Part shown: positions 25,968-33,758 of the stretch, in pieces | Layout: every line of letters begins with the position of its first letter | Numbering within the stretch: position 1 is the stretch's first letter | Program-made: the position numbers and the translations under genes | Notes under the pieces: model-generated | The model's database searches: none | What the model saw: only the letters and a program-made list of their open reading frames with translations | What the model was told of the DNA's origin: nothing | Assembly: GCF_026341125.1 (NCBI RefSeq) | Contig: NZ_JAPEOR010000001.1 | Span: 1,054,001-1,118,000 of the forward strand | Source: Streptomyces sp. NBC_01142 | Lineage (GTDB): Bacteria; Actinomycetota; Actinomycetes; Streptomycetales; Streptomycetaceae | Length of the DNA stretch: 64,000 nucleotides | Reading direction: 5' to 3'

Positions 25968-26498
25968 TCAGTGCACCCCGTTCCAGCCCCAGCGCGGGGT
26001 CGGGCCCGGGTCGCCCAGGTCGGTGCCGACCGGGTCGGCCGAGACTTCGCGGGCGATCTTCGTACCCCACTCGAAGTACTCCACCACCCGGCGGCGCAGC
26101 AGCTCGTCGTCGGGCAGTTCCTTTGTCACCGCGTCGGTCATCAGCTCCATCCAGCGCAGCCGCTGTTCCTCGGTGATCGAGAGCCCGAGGTGGGCGCGGA
26201 GCAGGGTCTGATGGCCACCGAGGTCGGCGGTGAAGCGGGCGGGTCCGTCGAAGATCTCGGCCAGCCAGACCGCGACATGCTCGATGTGGGTGGGAGTGAA
26301 GTCGGCGAAGACGGGGGCGAGCAGCGGATCGGCGAGGACGGCCTCGTAGAAGGTGTTGCTCAGCCTCCGCAGCGCGTCCGCGCCGCCCGCGGCGTCGTAC
26401 AGCGTCCCGGGACGCCCGCCGGGTTCGCTCCCCGTTCCGCTGCCGCTCGCGGGCTCGCTTCCCGTTCCGCTCGCTGGTTCGCTCCCCGGACGGCTCAT
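25968..26498 (-). CDS. Group II truncated hemoglobin (GlbO-like)
   Basis: A 176-residue protein. Residues 1-33 are a low-complexity leader of repeated G-S-E-P-A-S-G units; the globin domain begins LYDAAGGADALRRLSNTFYE. The proximal His candidate lies in ADLGGHQTLLRAHLGLS, the B10 Tyr in F-Y-E-A-V, and W-M-E-L-M-T-D-A near the G helix carries the Trp expected for group II. The C-terminal P-P/R-W-G-W-N-G is typical. Such hemoglobins bind O2/NO and protect against nitrosative or oxidative stress. The leader repeats are unusual and look like a recent DNA-level expansion. Confidence 0.88.
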   Translation of the reverse strand: MSRPGSEPASGTGSEPASGSGTGSEPGGRPGTLYDAAGGADALRRLSNTFYEAVLADPLLAPVFADFTPTHIEHVAVWLAEIFDGPARFTADLGGHQTLLRAHLGLSITEEQRLRWMELMTDAVTKELPDDELLRRRVVEYFEWGTKIAREVSADPVGTDLGDPGPTPRWGWNGVH

Positions 26499-26631
26499 GA
26501 CGGCACCTCGTTCGTACGCGCGTAATGCTTCATCTCAAGGGTCCCCCTCCTGGATCCGGTATGCGCGGTCAGGATTCATGGGGTACGGCGGATCGGCCAA
26601 GCGCTTCTGCTCTCGGCGGAAGGGGCGCCCC

Positions 26632-26663
26632 GCCTTCCGCGGCGGGGCGCCCCTCTCGTTCAC
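26632..26663. terminator. Hairpin terminator after snapalysin gene
   Basis: GGGGCGCCCCGCC (26632-26644) and GGCGGGGCGCCCC (26651-26663) form a perfect 13-bp stem with a TTCCGC loop, about 45 bp past the snapalysin stop on the minus strand. Confidence 0.85.
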
Positions 26664-26665
26664 AG

Positions 26666-26701
26666 ACCGGTCGGACCGGTCGGACCAGTCGGACCGGTCG
26701 G
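26666..26701. repeat. Four tandem 9-bp repeats
   Basis: ACCGGTCGG is repeated four times head to tail (26666-26674, 26675-26683, 26684-26692 with one change, 26693-26701), lying between the terminator hairpin and the snapalysin stop codon. No function is evident; it resembles slippage expansion. Confidence 0.85.
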
Positions 26702-26706
26702 GCCTC

Positions 26707-27363
26707 TCAGGAGATGCGGGCGATCGCGGCCGCCAGGCCGTTGGCCCACAGAGTGTTCACCCGGGCGCGTTCCCGCGCGTCCGGGGTGGCGTTCTGGCAG
26801 GACGTGCCGGGGCCGCCGCCCGACATCAGTTCGCTGCACGGCCCCGAGTAGTGGTCCGGCAGGCCGAGCACGTGCCCGGTCTCGTGGGCGGTGACGCGGG
26901 TGGAGTTGTACTGCTGGTTCTGCCGGTAGTCGAGGAAGATGTAGCCGCGGCCGTGCCCGTCGGTGCTCGCGTACGAGCCCCGGGGGTCATTGCCTTCGCG
27001 GTACGTGAAGTTCGCGGCCGAGCCCTCCTGCAGCCTCACGTTGCTGACGGAGCTGTTCCAGATCTGGGTGCTCTGCGCTATCTGGCTGCGGAAGCTGGGC
27101 GCGCGGCTGGTGTTGTAGACGACGGTCACTGCCTTGGCGCCGGGGTTCGCGGCGCGCTGCTCGGCCACCGACTTCACCACGGCGTCGAAGAAGGCCTTCG
27201 TCGCCTTGGCGTCCTCGGCGGATCCTTCGTACGCGGCGTACGACGAAGACACGGCGGCCGCAGGGGAGTTGGCCGTCGTGGCAGCGGTTGCGGGTACGGC
27301 GCCCAGGGCGGCGGCGAGGCCGAGGCCGAGTGCGGCGGAGAGTAACGTTCTGGGGTGACGCAT
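26707..27363 (-). CDS. snpA: Snapalysin-family secreted zinc metalloprotease, TTA-containing
   Basis: A 218-residue secreted protease. A signal peptide (about residues 1-27, cut near A-T-A-A) is followed by a short propeptide and the mature domain. The zinc site [20 protein letters not shown] holds two His and the Asp ligand of the HExxHxxGxxD class, the hallmark of snapalysin (M7), with S-G-G-G-P-G and two Cys beyond. It degrades extracellular protein, preferring aromatic P1' residues in known members. Divergent from a LysR gene, the standard snpA-snpR pairing in which the regulator activates the protease. Codon 7 is TTA (27343-27345), pointing to bldA dependence. Confidence 0.93.
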   Translation of the reverse strand: MRHPRTLLSAALGLGLAAALGAVPATAATTANSPAAAVSSSYAAYEGSAEDAKATKAFFDAVVKSVAEQRAANPGAKAVTVVYNTSRAPSFRSQIAQSTQIWNSSVSNVRLQEGSAANFTYREGNDPRGSYASTDGHGRGYIFLDYRQNQQYNSTRVTAHETGHVLGLPDHYSGPCSELMSGGGPGTSCQNATPDARERARVNTLWANGLAAAIARIS

Positions 27364-27495
27364 GGGGGGCTCCTACTCGTCCGATGAACGGGTTCGGTAC
27401 GGCAGAGTGTCGGGGAGTCAGGCCCCCTTGCGGATGATGCCAACTGCCGATAACGCGAACGCATCACCAGCCTGTCCCGGTCCGTCCGCCGTGCC

Positions 27496-27524
27496 CCAAC
27501 TCAGGTGTCCGGTGTGACAGTTGG
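27496..27524. promoter_or_regulatory. Inverted repeat in the snpA-LysR spacer
   Basis: CCAACT (27496-27501) and AGTTGG (27519-27524) are perfect inverted arms with a 17-bp spacer, just upstream of the LysR start in the 181-bp divergent region. A LysR-type operator that activates snpA and represses its own gene would be expected here; this is the best symmetric candidate. Confidence 0.4.
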
Positions 27525-27544
27525 TGCGGCCCTACTCTCGGTTC

Positions 27545-28507
27545 ATGGAGCTCGAGGTGAGGCACCTCCGTGCGCTGTGTGCCATAGCCGACACCGGCAG
27601 CCTGCACAAAGCCGCCCGGCAGCTGGGCATGAGCCAGCCGTCGCTGACGACGCAGCTTCGGCGTATCGAGAACACCCTTGGTGCGGAGCTCTTCTCGCGT
27701 GAACGCACCGGCTGCCGGCCGACTCCGCTGGGCCGCTCCGTACTGAGCCGGGCCCGACCGATCGTGGCCGAAATGGCGGCCCTGGTCGTCGAGGCCAAGG
27801 CGGCCGCCGGACGGGTCGGCGGCCCCCGGCTGCGCGTCGGCTCCACCGCCAGCCGCGCGCTGGCGGGTTGGCTGCGCCGGCTCCGGCAGCGGCTGCCGGG
27901 CACCGACATCTCGCTCCATATGGACGTCTCGGCCAACGCGTTACTGCGGATGGTTGCCGCGGGCCTGCTCGATGTCGCCTTCGTGCACGAGGTGGAGGGG
28001 TGTCCGCTGCTGGTGCCCGGCGGTCTGTCCGTACGCGTACTCGTCGAGCGCGAGCCGCAGTTCATCTCCATGGCCCGCGATCATCCGGCGGCCGCCGGGT
28101 CCGTCGTGGCACTGGCCGATCTGGCCGGGGACCGCTGGATGGTCGACCCGACGGTGGACGGCGAGTGGGACGGGCTGCGCCGCGTGCTGGACGCGGCGGG
28201 CCTCAACCCGCCGGTCCTGCACGGGGACTACCTCACCGCCGCGTCCCTGGTCGCGGTCGGCGAGGCGGTCGCCCCGTGCCAGCCGACGTCGGGTCCGCGC
28301 GACGACATGGCCATCCGTCCGCTGGTGGGTGACCCGCTCGCCGTACAGCTGCTGCTGTTCTCCCGTCCGGGGGCGTGCACCGAGTTGTACGAGCCAGTGT
28401 ACGAGGCGCTGGAGGCGGCGTACCGGGAGGCTGCGCTGCGTCAGGCGGCGTACCGGCAGTGGCTGATGAGACACAAGAGCCCGCTGCTGCACACGCCCGC
28501 GGCCTGA
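27545..28507 (+). CDS. LysR-family regulator of the adjacent snapalysin gene, TTA-containing
   Basis: A 320-residue LysR regulator. Residues 1-60 form the winged helix (MELEVRHLRALCAIADTGSL, ARQLGMSQPSLTTQLRRIE), and about 90-300 is the co-inducer domain. In Streptomyces such a regulator (snpR/mprR type) activates the divergent snapalysin gene. The ATG at 27545 is the conserved LysR start. Codon 133 is TTA (27941-27943), so both the activator and its target would need the bldA tRNA. The C-terminal 40 residues are extended and Arg/Tyr/Ala-rich. Confidence 0.9.
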   Translation: MELEVRHLRALCAIADTGSLHKAARQLGMSQPSLTTQLRRIENTLGAELFSRERTGCRPTPLGRSVLSRARPIVAEMAALVVEAKAAAGRVGGPRLRVGSTASRALAGWLRRLRQRLPGTDISLHMDVSANALLRMVAAGLLDVAFVHEVEGCPLLVPGGLSVRVLVEREPQFISMARDHPAAAGSVVALADLAGDRWMVDPTVDGEWDGLRRVLDAAGLNPPVLHGDYLTAASLVAVGEAVAPCQPTSGPRDDMAIRPLVGDPLAVQLLLFSRPGACTELYEPVYEALEAAYREAALRQAAYRQWLMRHKSPLLHTPAA

Positions 28508-28585
28508 GGCCGGGAACACCTGCCCGCCACCGTCGGGCAGGTCGAGGCGGTCTCGTACGCAGTCGCCGGCGGCAGGCTCCCGCGG

Positions 28586-29284
28586 TCAGCGGGCCGCAAG
28601 GAGGAGGCGTGCCTGTTCCCGCGCGGCATGGAGGGGGGTGGGGAAGACGTTCAGGCCGTGCGCCACGAGTGCCCCCTCGTGCAGCAGCATGAGCGCGCGG
28701 CCGAGCGTCTCCGCTCGGGCGCGGTCGGCTTCCGGCTCCGGGTCGGCTTCCGGCCATGGGCCGGCTTCCAGGTCCGGGTCTGCTTCCGGCTCCGGGTCTT
28801 CCGGCCTCGGGGCGGGGTCGGCTTCCCCTTCCGGGGCGCCCTCGCGCACCAGGTCGGTGAAGAGCCCGAGCATCCAGGCCTTCTGGCCGGTGATGATCGC
28901 GTATGCCGGGTGGTGCGGGTCGCTGATCTCGGCATGGGCGTTGACCATGCTGCAGCCTCTGGTGCTGTGCTCGTCGGCCCAGTCGCGGGATGCGTCGAAG
29001 ACCGCGAGGACGCGCTCGGCCGCCGACGGTCCCGCCGTATCGAGGCGCTCGGCGAGAAAGGCGCGCCAGCCCTCGTCGCGGGCGGCGAGGTACTCCACGA
29101 CCAGCTGCTCCTTGGAGCCGAACCGGTCGTAGAGGGTCTTCTTGGTGACCCCCGCCTCGGCGGCGATCAGGTCCACCCCGACAGCGTGGATCCCCCGCTC
29201 GTAGAAGAGCCGCGAGGCGGCCTCCAGGGCGCGGCGGGCGCCGGGGGTCATCGCGATCCGGTGCGGAGCTGCTGGACTGCCCAT
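28586..29284 (-). CDS. TetR-family regulator with acidic repeat insert
   Basis: A 232-residue TetR protein. The helix-turn-helix is at about residues 14-58 (RRALEAASRLFYERGIHAVG, AGVTKKTLYDRFGSKEQLV). In the ligand domain an insert at about 150-185 is a run of P-E-P-E-A-D-P type repeats, very acidic, encoded by degenerate repeats in DNA (28730-28815) and absent from ordinary members. The ATG at 29284 was chosen because an upstream GTG-type extension would run through the operator. It is divergent from an EamA exporter, and a perfect-type inverted repeat between them (29301-29329) is its likely operator. Confidence 0.87.
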   Translation of the reverse strand: MGSPAAPHRIAMTPGARRALEAASRLFYERGIHAVGVDLIAAEAGVTKKTLYDRFGSKEQLVVEYLAARDEGWRAFLAERLDTAGPSAAERVLAVFDASRDWADEHSTRGCSMVNAHAEISDPHHPAYAIITGQKAWMLGLFTDLVREGAPEGEADPAPRPEDPEPEADPDLEAGPWPEADPEPEADRARAETLGRALMLLHEGALVAHGLNVFPTPLHAAREQARLLLAAR

Positions 29285-29300
29285 GGCATCGAGTATACCG

Positions 29301-29329
29301 ATCTGTATAGTGGACATCGGTAGACAGAT
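29301..29329. promoter_or_regulatory. TetR-type operator between regulator and EamA gene
   Basis: ATCTGTATA (29301-29309) and TAGACAGAT (29321-29329) form an inverted repeat with 8 of 9 positions symmetric and an 11-bp spacer. The site is A+T-rich and lies 17 bp before the TetR start, so it could overlap both divergent promoters and allow autoregulation and exporter control. Confidence 0.7.
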
Positions 29330-29346
29330 CTATATACCCGGACTCC

Positions 29347-29370
29347 GGACCAGGACCAGGACCAGGACCA
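29347..29370. repeat. Four GGACCA tandem repeats
   Basis: GGACCA is repeated four times without change at 29347-29370, between the TetR operator and the EamA start, about 25 bp before the ATG. They would lie in the exporter's 5' leader. Confidence 0.85.
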
Positions 29371-29395
29371 GTTTCTAAGCGGGTGGTGACCGGCC

Positions 29396-30343
29396 ATGAA
29401 CGTCCTTCTCTCCGCCGCCTTCGTGGTGTGCTGGAGTTCCGGATTCATCGGGGCCAAGCTCGGCGCGGGAAGCGCCGACACCGTCACCATCCTGATGTGG
29501 CGGTTCCTGCCGCTGGCCGCTGTCCTGGCCCTCGTCGCCGCCACGCTCGCCAGGGCCTCCTGGCACGGACTGACCGCGCGGGACGTGCTGCGCCAGGCCG
29601 TGATCGGCACACTGTCGCAGAGCGGCTATCTGCTCACCGTGTACGCAGCGATCCAGCTCGGTGTCTCCAGCGGCACCACGGCCCTGATCGACGGCACCCA
29701 GCCGCTCGTCGCGGGGGCGCTGGCCGGACCGCTGCTGGGGCAGTACGTCTCCGGCCGGCAGTGGCTCGGTCTCGGCCTGGGGGTGTCGGGCGTCGCCGTC
29801 GTCACGCTCGCCGACGCCACGGCGACCGAAGGCGTCGCACCCTGGGCCTACCTCATACCGTTCCTCGGCATGCTCTCGTTGGTCGCGGCGACGTTCCTGG
29901 AGAGCCGTACACGCACCCGGATCGCGCCGTCGGTCTCCATGACGGTCCACTGCGTCACCAGCGCCGTCGTCTTCACCGTCCTCGCCGCGGCGTACGGGTC
30001 CGTGGCGCCGCCCGCCGAGGCCTCGTTCTGGGTGGCGATCGGCTGGCTCGTGGCCCTGGCCACGTTCGGCGGATACGGACTGTACTGGCTGATCCTGCGC
30101 CGCTCCGGGGTGACCAAGGTCAACACGCTCATGTTCCTGATGGCGCCGGTGACCGCGATCTGGGGAGCCGCGATGTTCGACGAGCCCTTCGGTGTGCAGA
30201 CGGTCCTCGGGCTCGCTCTCGGGCTGGCGGCAGTGGTGATCGTCCACCGGGGCGGTGCGCCGGCGGCCGGGAGCGTGCGGTCGAGCGGGCGGGGCGCACG
30301 GCCGGCTCCCGCAGACGAGCGAACAGTTCAGGGGAGCCACTGA
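29396..30343 (+). CDS. EamA/DMT-family transporter
   Basis: A 315-residue inner-membrane protein of the drug/metabolite transporter superfamily with ten hydrophobic segments in two EamA repeats (about 1-135 and 145-280), starting MNVLLSAAFVVCWSSGFIGA. The second repeat shows MFLMAPVTAIWGAAMFDEPF. A disordered, charged C-terminal tail of about 30 residues follows. Such proteins export small metabolites, amino acids or toxic compounds; here the adjacent TetR and its operator suggest inducible efflux. A nested hairpin overlaps the stop and forms the terminator. Confidence 0.87.
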   Translation: MNVLLSAAFVVCWSSGFIGAKLGAGSADTVTILMWRFLPLAAVLALVAATLARASWHGLTARDVLRQAVIGTLSQSGYLLTVYAAIQLGVSSGTTALIDGTQPLVAGALAGPLLGQYVSGRQWLGLGLGVSGVAVVTLADATATEGVAPWAYLIPFLGMLSLVAATFLESRTRTRIAPSVSMTVHCVTSAVVFTVLAAAYGSVAPPAEASFWVAIGWLVALATFGGYGLYWLILRRSGVTKVNTLMFLMAPVTAIWGAAMFDEPFGVQTVLGLALGLAAVVIVHRGGAPAAGSVRSSGRGARPAPADERTVQGSH

Positions 30344-30415
30344 CACCGCTCGCGCTCCGCGCCGTCTTCCGGACCCTGGCCGGGTCGGTTACCCGGCCCC
30401 GGGGAGTGTCAGTGG
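30337..30415 (+). terminator. Nested hairpin terminator after EamA gene
   Basis: An outer 10-bp inverted repeat, CCACTGACAC (30337-30346) with GTGTCAGTGG (30406-30415), encloses an inner stem GGCCGGGT (30378-30385) with ACCCGGCC (30391-30398). The left outer arm overlaps the EamA stop codon. Confidence 0.65.
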
Positions 30416-30434
30416 TGGCCTGCATCATGGCCGG

Positions 30435-30731
30435 ATGACCGACCTTGTGCAGCCTCCGCTCCCACCGCGGGTACGCCACGCGCTCCCGGCCGACCTGCCG
30501 CGCGTCGCCGAACTGGCCGCGGAGCACGCCGACTACGAGCGGGCCGTACCACCCGCCCGCCTCCTGATGGACGCCGTCACGGCGGAGGCGCTCGCCCTCG
30601 GGCTCGACGAGGTGCAGTGGCAGACGCCCTCGTGGAACGAAGGCGCGATCACCTTCTACGACCGCCTGGGGGCGAGTTCGAAGGAGAGGCTGCGCTTCAC
30701 GCTGCGCCCCGGGACAGGCTCGGCCGGCTGA
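30435..30731 (+). CDS. GNAT-like protein lacking its acetyl-CoA-binding core
   Basis: A 98-residue frame from ATG 30435. The start (RHALPADLPRVAELAAEHADYERA, given here in part) is the N-terminal helix pair of a GNAT acetyltransferase; from residue 43 the text jumps straight to LMDAVTAEALALGLDEVQWQ and WNEGAITFYDRLGA, the C-terminal third. About 70 central residues with the R/Q-x-x-G-x-G/A site are absent, so an in-frame deletion is likely and catalysis is improbable. The frame is still open and its stop overlaps the next ATG (30731). It may be a remnant or a protein kept for coupling translation to the lipoprotein gene. Confidence 0.6.
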   Translation: MTDLVQPPLPPRVRHALPADLPRVAELAAEHADYERAVPPARLLMDAVTAEALALGLDEVQWQTPSWNEGAITFYDRLGASSKERLRFTLRPGTGSAG

Positions 30732-31669
30732 TGGCGTCGAGACACGCTCGATGGTCAGCAGTGGCGCTGGTCGCCCTTTCGGCCGCCGGCTGCGCGCTCG
30801 GCTCCACGCCGGGCTCACCGGGGTTCGCCGACGGGGTGAAGGTGCCTGTCGTGAACACCGAGGAGGAGATACCCGAACTCCCCCTGGCCCGGTACGCGTT
30901 CAGCGACAGCGACTTCGACCGGTTGAAGCAGGCGCAAGGCCGTCTGCAACAACGGTGCATGGCGGACTTCGGCTTCACCGACTTCCCCCTGGATCCGAAG
31001 AACCCGTCGGCCGGGATGGCGGCGATCGTGACGGTGCTGGTGTCATCGGGCCCCTTCGGCGCACTCGATCTCGCCCTGGCTCGCCGCTGGGGCTACGGCT
31101 GGGACCCCAGGAACCGGGGCGGCTGGGAACCGAAGGACCGCACGATGACCCAGGAGGAGTACGAGGTCCTGCACGGCCCCGGCCTCGGCGGCGCGAGCAC
31201 GGTGCGTGGCCGGAAGGTCCCCGAGAACGGCTGCCACGGCGCGGCGAGTGAACAACTGGACAGAGGCGTCAAGGACTCCACACGGATGTGGTCCTACGTC
31301 TCCGGCCGCGAAGCGGAGCTGATCAAGACGGAGCCGAAGGACGACCGGATACGCCGGGCGTGGGACACCTGGGCGCGGTGTGTCGAGGACAGGGGCTTCG
31401 GACAGTACGACAACCCGGACAAGGCGTTCGGGGACAAGACCTGGGGCCGGGACCAGGGCGGCAACACGACCCGTACGGCCCGCGAAGTGGGCACAGCCGT
31501 CGCCGATGTCGAGTGCAAGCGGCAGTACAACACCGTGGGCGTGTGGTGGGCGGTCCGCGCAGAGCGTCAGCGCGCCGACATCGACCGGAACAGGGCCGCG
31601 TACGAGGCGATACGCGGTGATCTGGACGTGGTGAGGGGCAACATCGCGCGAGCGCTCGGTGAAGGCTGA
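30731..31669 (+). CDS. Putative lipoprotein of unknown function
   Basis: A 312-residue protein from an ATG sharing a base with the preceding stop. The signal peptide ends in the lipobox S-A-A-G-C with lipidated Cys21. The exported part is rich in Trp, Arg and charged residues, with Cys pairs near residues 75, 155, 218 and 260 that could form disulfides (CMADFGFTDF, ENGCHG, WARCVEDRGF, DVECKRQYN). Similar multi-Cys lipoproteins are common in Streptomyces and have no assigned role. No partner is evident; translation is probably coupled to the GNAT remnant. Confidence 0.75.
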   Translation: MASRHARWSAVALVALSAAGCALGSTPGSPGFADGVKVPVVNTEEEIPELPLARYAFSDSDFDRLKQAQGRLQQRCMADFGFTDFPLDPKNPSAGMAAIVTVLVSSGPFGALDLALARRWGYGWDPRNRGGWEPKDRTMTQEEYEVLHGPGLGGASTVRGRKVPENGCHGAASEQLDRGVKDSTRMWSYVSGREAELIKTEPKDDRIRRAWDTWARCVEDRGFGQYDNPDKAFGDKTWGRDQGGNTTRTAREVGTAVADVECKRQYNTVGVWWAVRAERQRADIDRNRAAYEAIRGDLDVVRGNIARALGEG

Positions 31670-31846
31670 GATCCGGCCGGCCGGTCGGGCCAACGGAGCG
31701 GCCTGTGGCCGGCGTTCCTGCTGCCTGCCGAGAGCGACCGGTGCCCGGTTCCGCCGACGACGAATAACCTGATTCGGCCATGACATCGTCTGTATCCTTC
31801 CGCGCGGAGTCGACCGAACCGAGTGGGCTCCGGAGGGGGAGGGATT

Positions 31847-33079
31847 GTGGCGACAGGTAGAGAAAGATCCCGGATGATAGCCACCGAGGACGGCCACCGG
31901 GTAACGCCCGCCGAGCTGTTCTTCGACCTGGTGTTCGTCTACGCCATCACACAGGTGACCGCTCTGATGGCGGCCGACCCGACGCCACTGCGGCTGGTCG
32001 GCGCGGCGGTGGTGCTCGCCCTGCTGTGGTGGTGCTGGTGCTGTTTCGCCTGGCTGGGCAATGTGGTGCGAGCCGACTCCGGTGCGCTGTTCACCGTGCT
32101 GGTCGCGGTGATGGCGGTGTTGCTGGCCGTCTCACTGACCGTGCCCGAGGTCTACGCCGACGAGCCCGGCGGCTTGCCCGCGCCGCTCGTGTTCGTACTC
32201 TGCTACGGCGCCGTCCGGCTCCTGCACCTGGTCTCGTACTGGATCTCCAGCCCCGGTGACAAGGCGCTGCATGCCTCGGTGCGCCGGACCGCGCTGCTGT
32301 CCGTGGCTCCGCCGTTCGTACTGCTTCTCGTGGGCAGCGCCCTCACCGGCGTCACGCAGATACTGGTGTGGTTCGGCGCGGTGCTGATCGACTACTGCGG
32401 CGTCTACGTCACCGGATCGTCGGGCTGGCGCGTCACCTCGCCCGGCCACTTCGCCGAGCGGCACAGCCTGATCGTCATCATCGCCCTGGGCGAGTCGATC
32501 GTCGCGATCGGTGTGGGGGTGTCCGGTCTTCCCGTCTCCGCGCCGGTGCTCGCCGCGGCCGGCGCGGGCCTGCTGGTCGTCGCCGGACTGTGGCGGCTGT
32601 ACTTCCGGCAGCTCGGCGAGAGCGCCGAACACCGGCTGGCCACCTTGACCGGCGACGACCGCACCCGGCTGGCGCGTGACGTCTACACGTTCCTGCACCT
32701 GCCGCTCGTCGCCGGAGTCGTACTCACCGCACTGGGCATGAAGAAGGCGCTCCACCAGATCGCCGACAGCGGGCACTACGACCTGTCCGAGCCGCTGCAC
32801 GGGGTGGTGGCGTGGGCGCTCGCCGGGGGTGTGGGCGTGTTCCTGCTGGCGGCGGCGGCCATCCTGCTGCGCACGGACGGGCAGAGGTCCGGCGTCCTCA
32901 TCACCGGGGGGATCGGCTGCCTGTGCGCGGGCGCCGTGGTGGTCCTGATCCCCGCGCTGCTCGCGCTGGTGCTGCTGGCTGCGGCGGTGACCGGACTGGC
33001 GGTCCTGCACGGCCGGAAAGCCGGGGCCGCGGGAGCCGGCCATGGCGAACAGGCGCCCGAGCCGTTCACCGAGGTGTGA
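31847..33079 (+). CDS. LtrA family membrane protein
   Basis: A 410-residue polytopic membrane protein of the low-temperature-requirement A family. The conserved opening ELFFDLVFVYAITQV appears at residues 24-38, and FAERHSLIVIIALGESIVAI near 195-214 is the second family block. About 10-12 membrane helices are visible and the C-terminal 20 residues are hydrophilic. Function is unknown beyond a cold-growth phenotype in Listeria. The GTG at 31847 follows a strong purine-rich site (GGAGGGGGAGGGA); an upstream GTG is less likely. Monocistronic. Confidence 0.85.
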   Translation: MATGRERSRMIATEDGHRVTPAELFFDLVFVYAITQVTALMAADPTPLRLVGAAVVLALLWWCWCCFAWLGNVVRADSGALFTVLVAVMAVLLAVSLTVPEVYADEPGGLPAPLVFVLCYGAVRLLHLVSYWISSPGDKALHASVRRTALLSVAPPFVLLLVGSALTGVTQILVWFGAVLIDYCGVYVTGSSGWRVTSPGHFAERHSLIVIIALGESIVAIGVGVSGLPVSAPVLAAAGAGLLVVAGLWRLYFRQLGESAEHRLATLTGDDRTRLARDVYTFLHLPLVAGVVLTALGMKKALHQIADSGHYDLSEPLHGVVAWALAGGVGVFLLAAAAILLRTDGQRSGVLITGGIGCLCAGAVVVLIPALLALVLLAAAVTGLAVLHGRKAGAAGAGHGEQAPEPFTEV

Positions 33080-33122
33080 GGCCGCGAGAGTGATCTAGGG
33101 GGTGTCGGCCCCGCACAGCACA

Positions 33123-33178
33123 CCGCACCCGGTCCCCAGGACCGCCGGGAAACGGCGATTCGCGGGGACCGGGTGCGG
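33123..33178. terminator. Hairpin terminator between ltrA-like gene and sodN
   Basis: CCGCACCCGGTCCCC (33123-33137) pairs perfectly over 15 bp with GGGGACCGGGTGCGG (33164-33178); a smaller CCG/CGG stem may form inside the loop. It lies between convergent genes and could stop both. Confidence 0.85.
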
Positions 33179-33212
33179 ATGATGACACGGGGGGCTTGCC
33201 GCCCCGGCCGGG

Positions 33213-33608
33213 TCAAGCCTTCTTGGTCTCCCAGAAGATCTTGTCGATCTGGGCGATGTAGTCCAGCGCCTTCTGGCCCGTCGCCGGGTCCGTCGACGCC
33301 TTCGCAGCCGACAGCGCCTTCAGGGTGTCGTTGACCAGCTGGTTCAGCTCCGGGTACTTCTCGAAGTGCGGCGGCTTGAAGTAGTCACTCCACAGCACCG
33401 AGACATGGTGCTTGGCGAGCTCCGCGCGCTGCTCCTTGATGACAATGGCGCGGGTCCGGAAGTCCGCGTCGTCGTTGGCCTGGTACTTCTCCTGGACGGC
33501 CTTGACCGACTCGGCCTCGATACGGGCCTGGGCCGGGTCGTACACACCGCACGGCAGGTCGCAGTGGGCGCTGACCTTCACCTTGGGGGCAAACAGGCGG
33601 GAAAGCAT
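33213..33608 (-). CDS. sodN: Nickel-containing superoxide dismutase
   Basis: A 131-residue precursor. Residues 1-14 form a propeptide that must be removed to expose His15; the nickel hook H15-C16-D-L-P-C20-G-V-Y is intact, so the enzyme should be active as a hexamer dismuting superoxide in the cytoplasm. The divergent gene at 33759 encodes the maturation protease. In S. coelicolor sodN is induced by nickel, indirectly through the Ni-sensor Nur. The 150-bp shared promoter holds GGACAAAAGTCC (33694-33705), a short palindrome of unknown role. Confidence 0.96.
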   Translation of the reverse strand: MLSRLFAPKVKVSAHCDLPCGVYDPAQARIEAESVKAVQEKYQANDDADFRTRAIVIKEQRAELAKHHVSVLWSDYFKPPHFEKYPELNQLVNDTLKALSAAKASTDPATGQKALDYIAQIDKIFWETKKA

Positions 33609-33758
33609 TGAGCTGTCCTTCCTCGTGATCGTCTTCTCAGGTGGGACATTACTCCGTGAGAGACGTGTTTTCGCGGGTGCCCCCTAGGGCTTAGGACAAA
33701 AGTCCAGGGTCAGTATGGGACCGGTGGCCGAACGTACCGTGGGACTCGGAGGTGGCTG

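Noticed and set aside
30435..30731. Functional GNAT acetyltransferase
   Set aside because: The acetyl-CoA-binding motif and central strands are absent, so enzyme activity is not credible.
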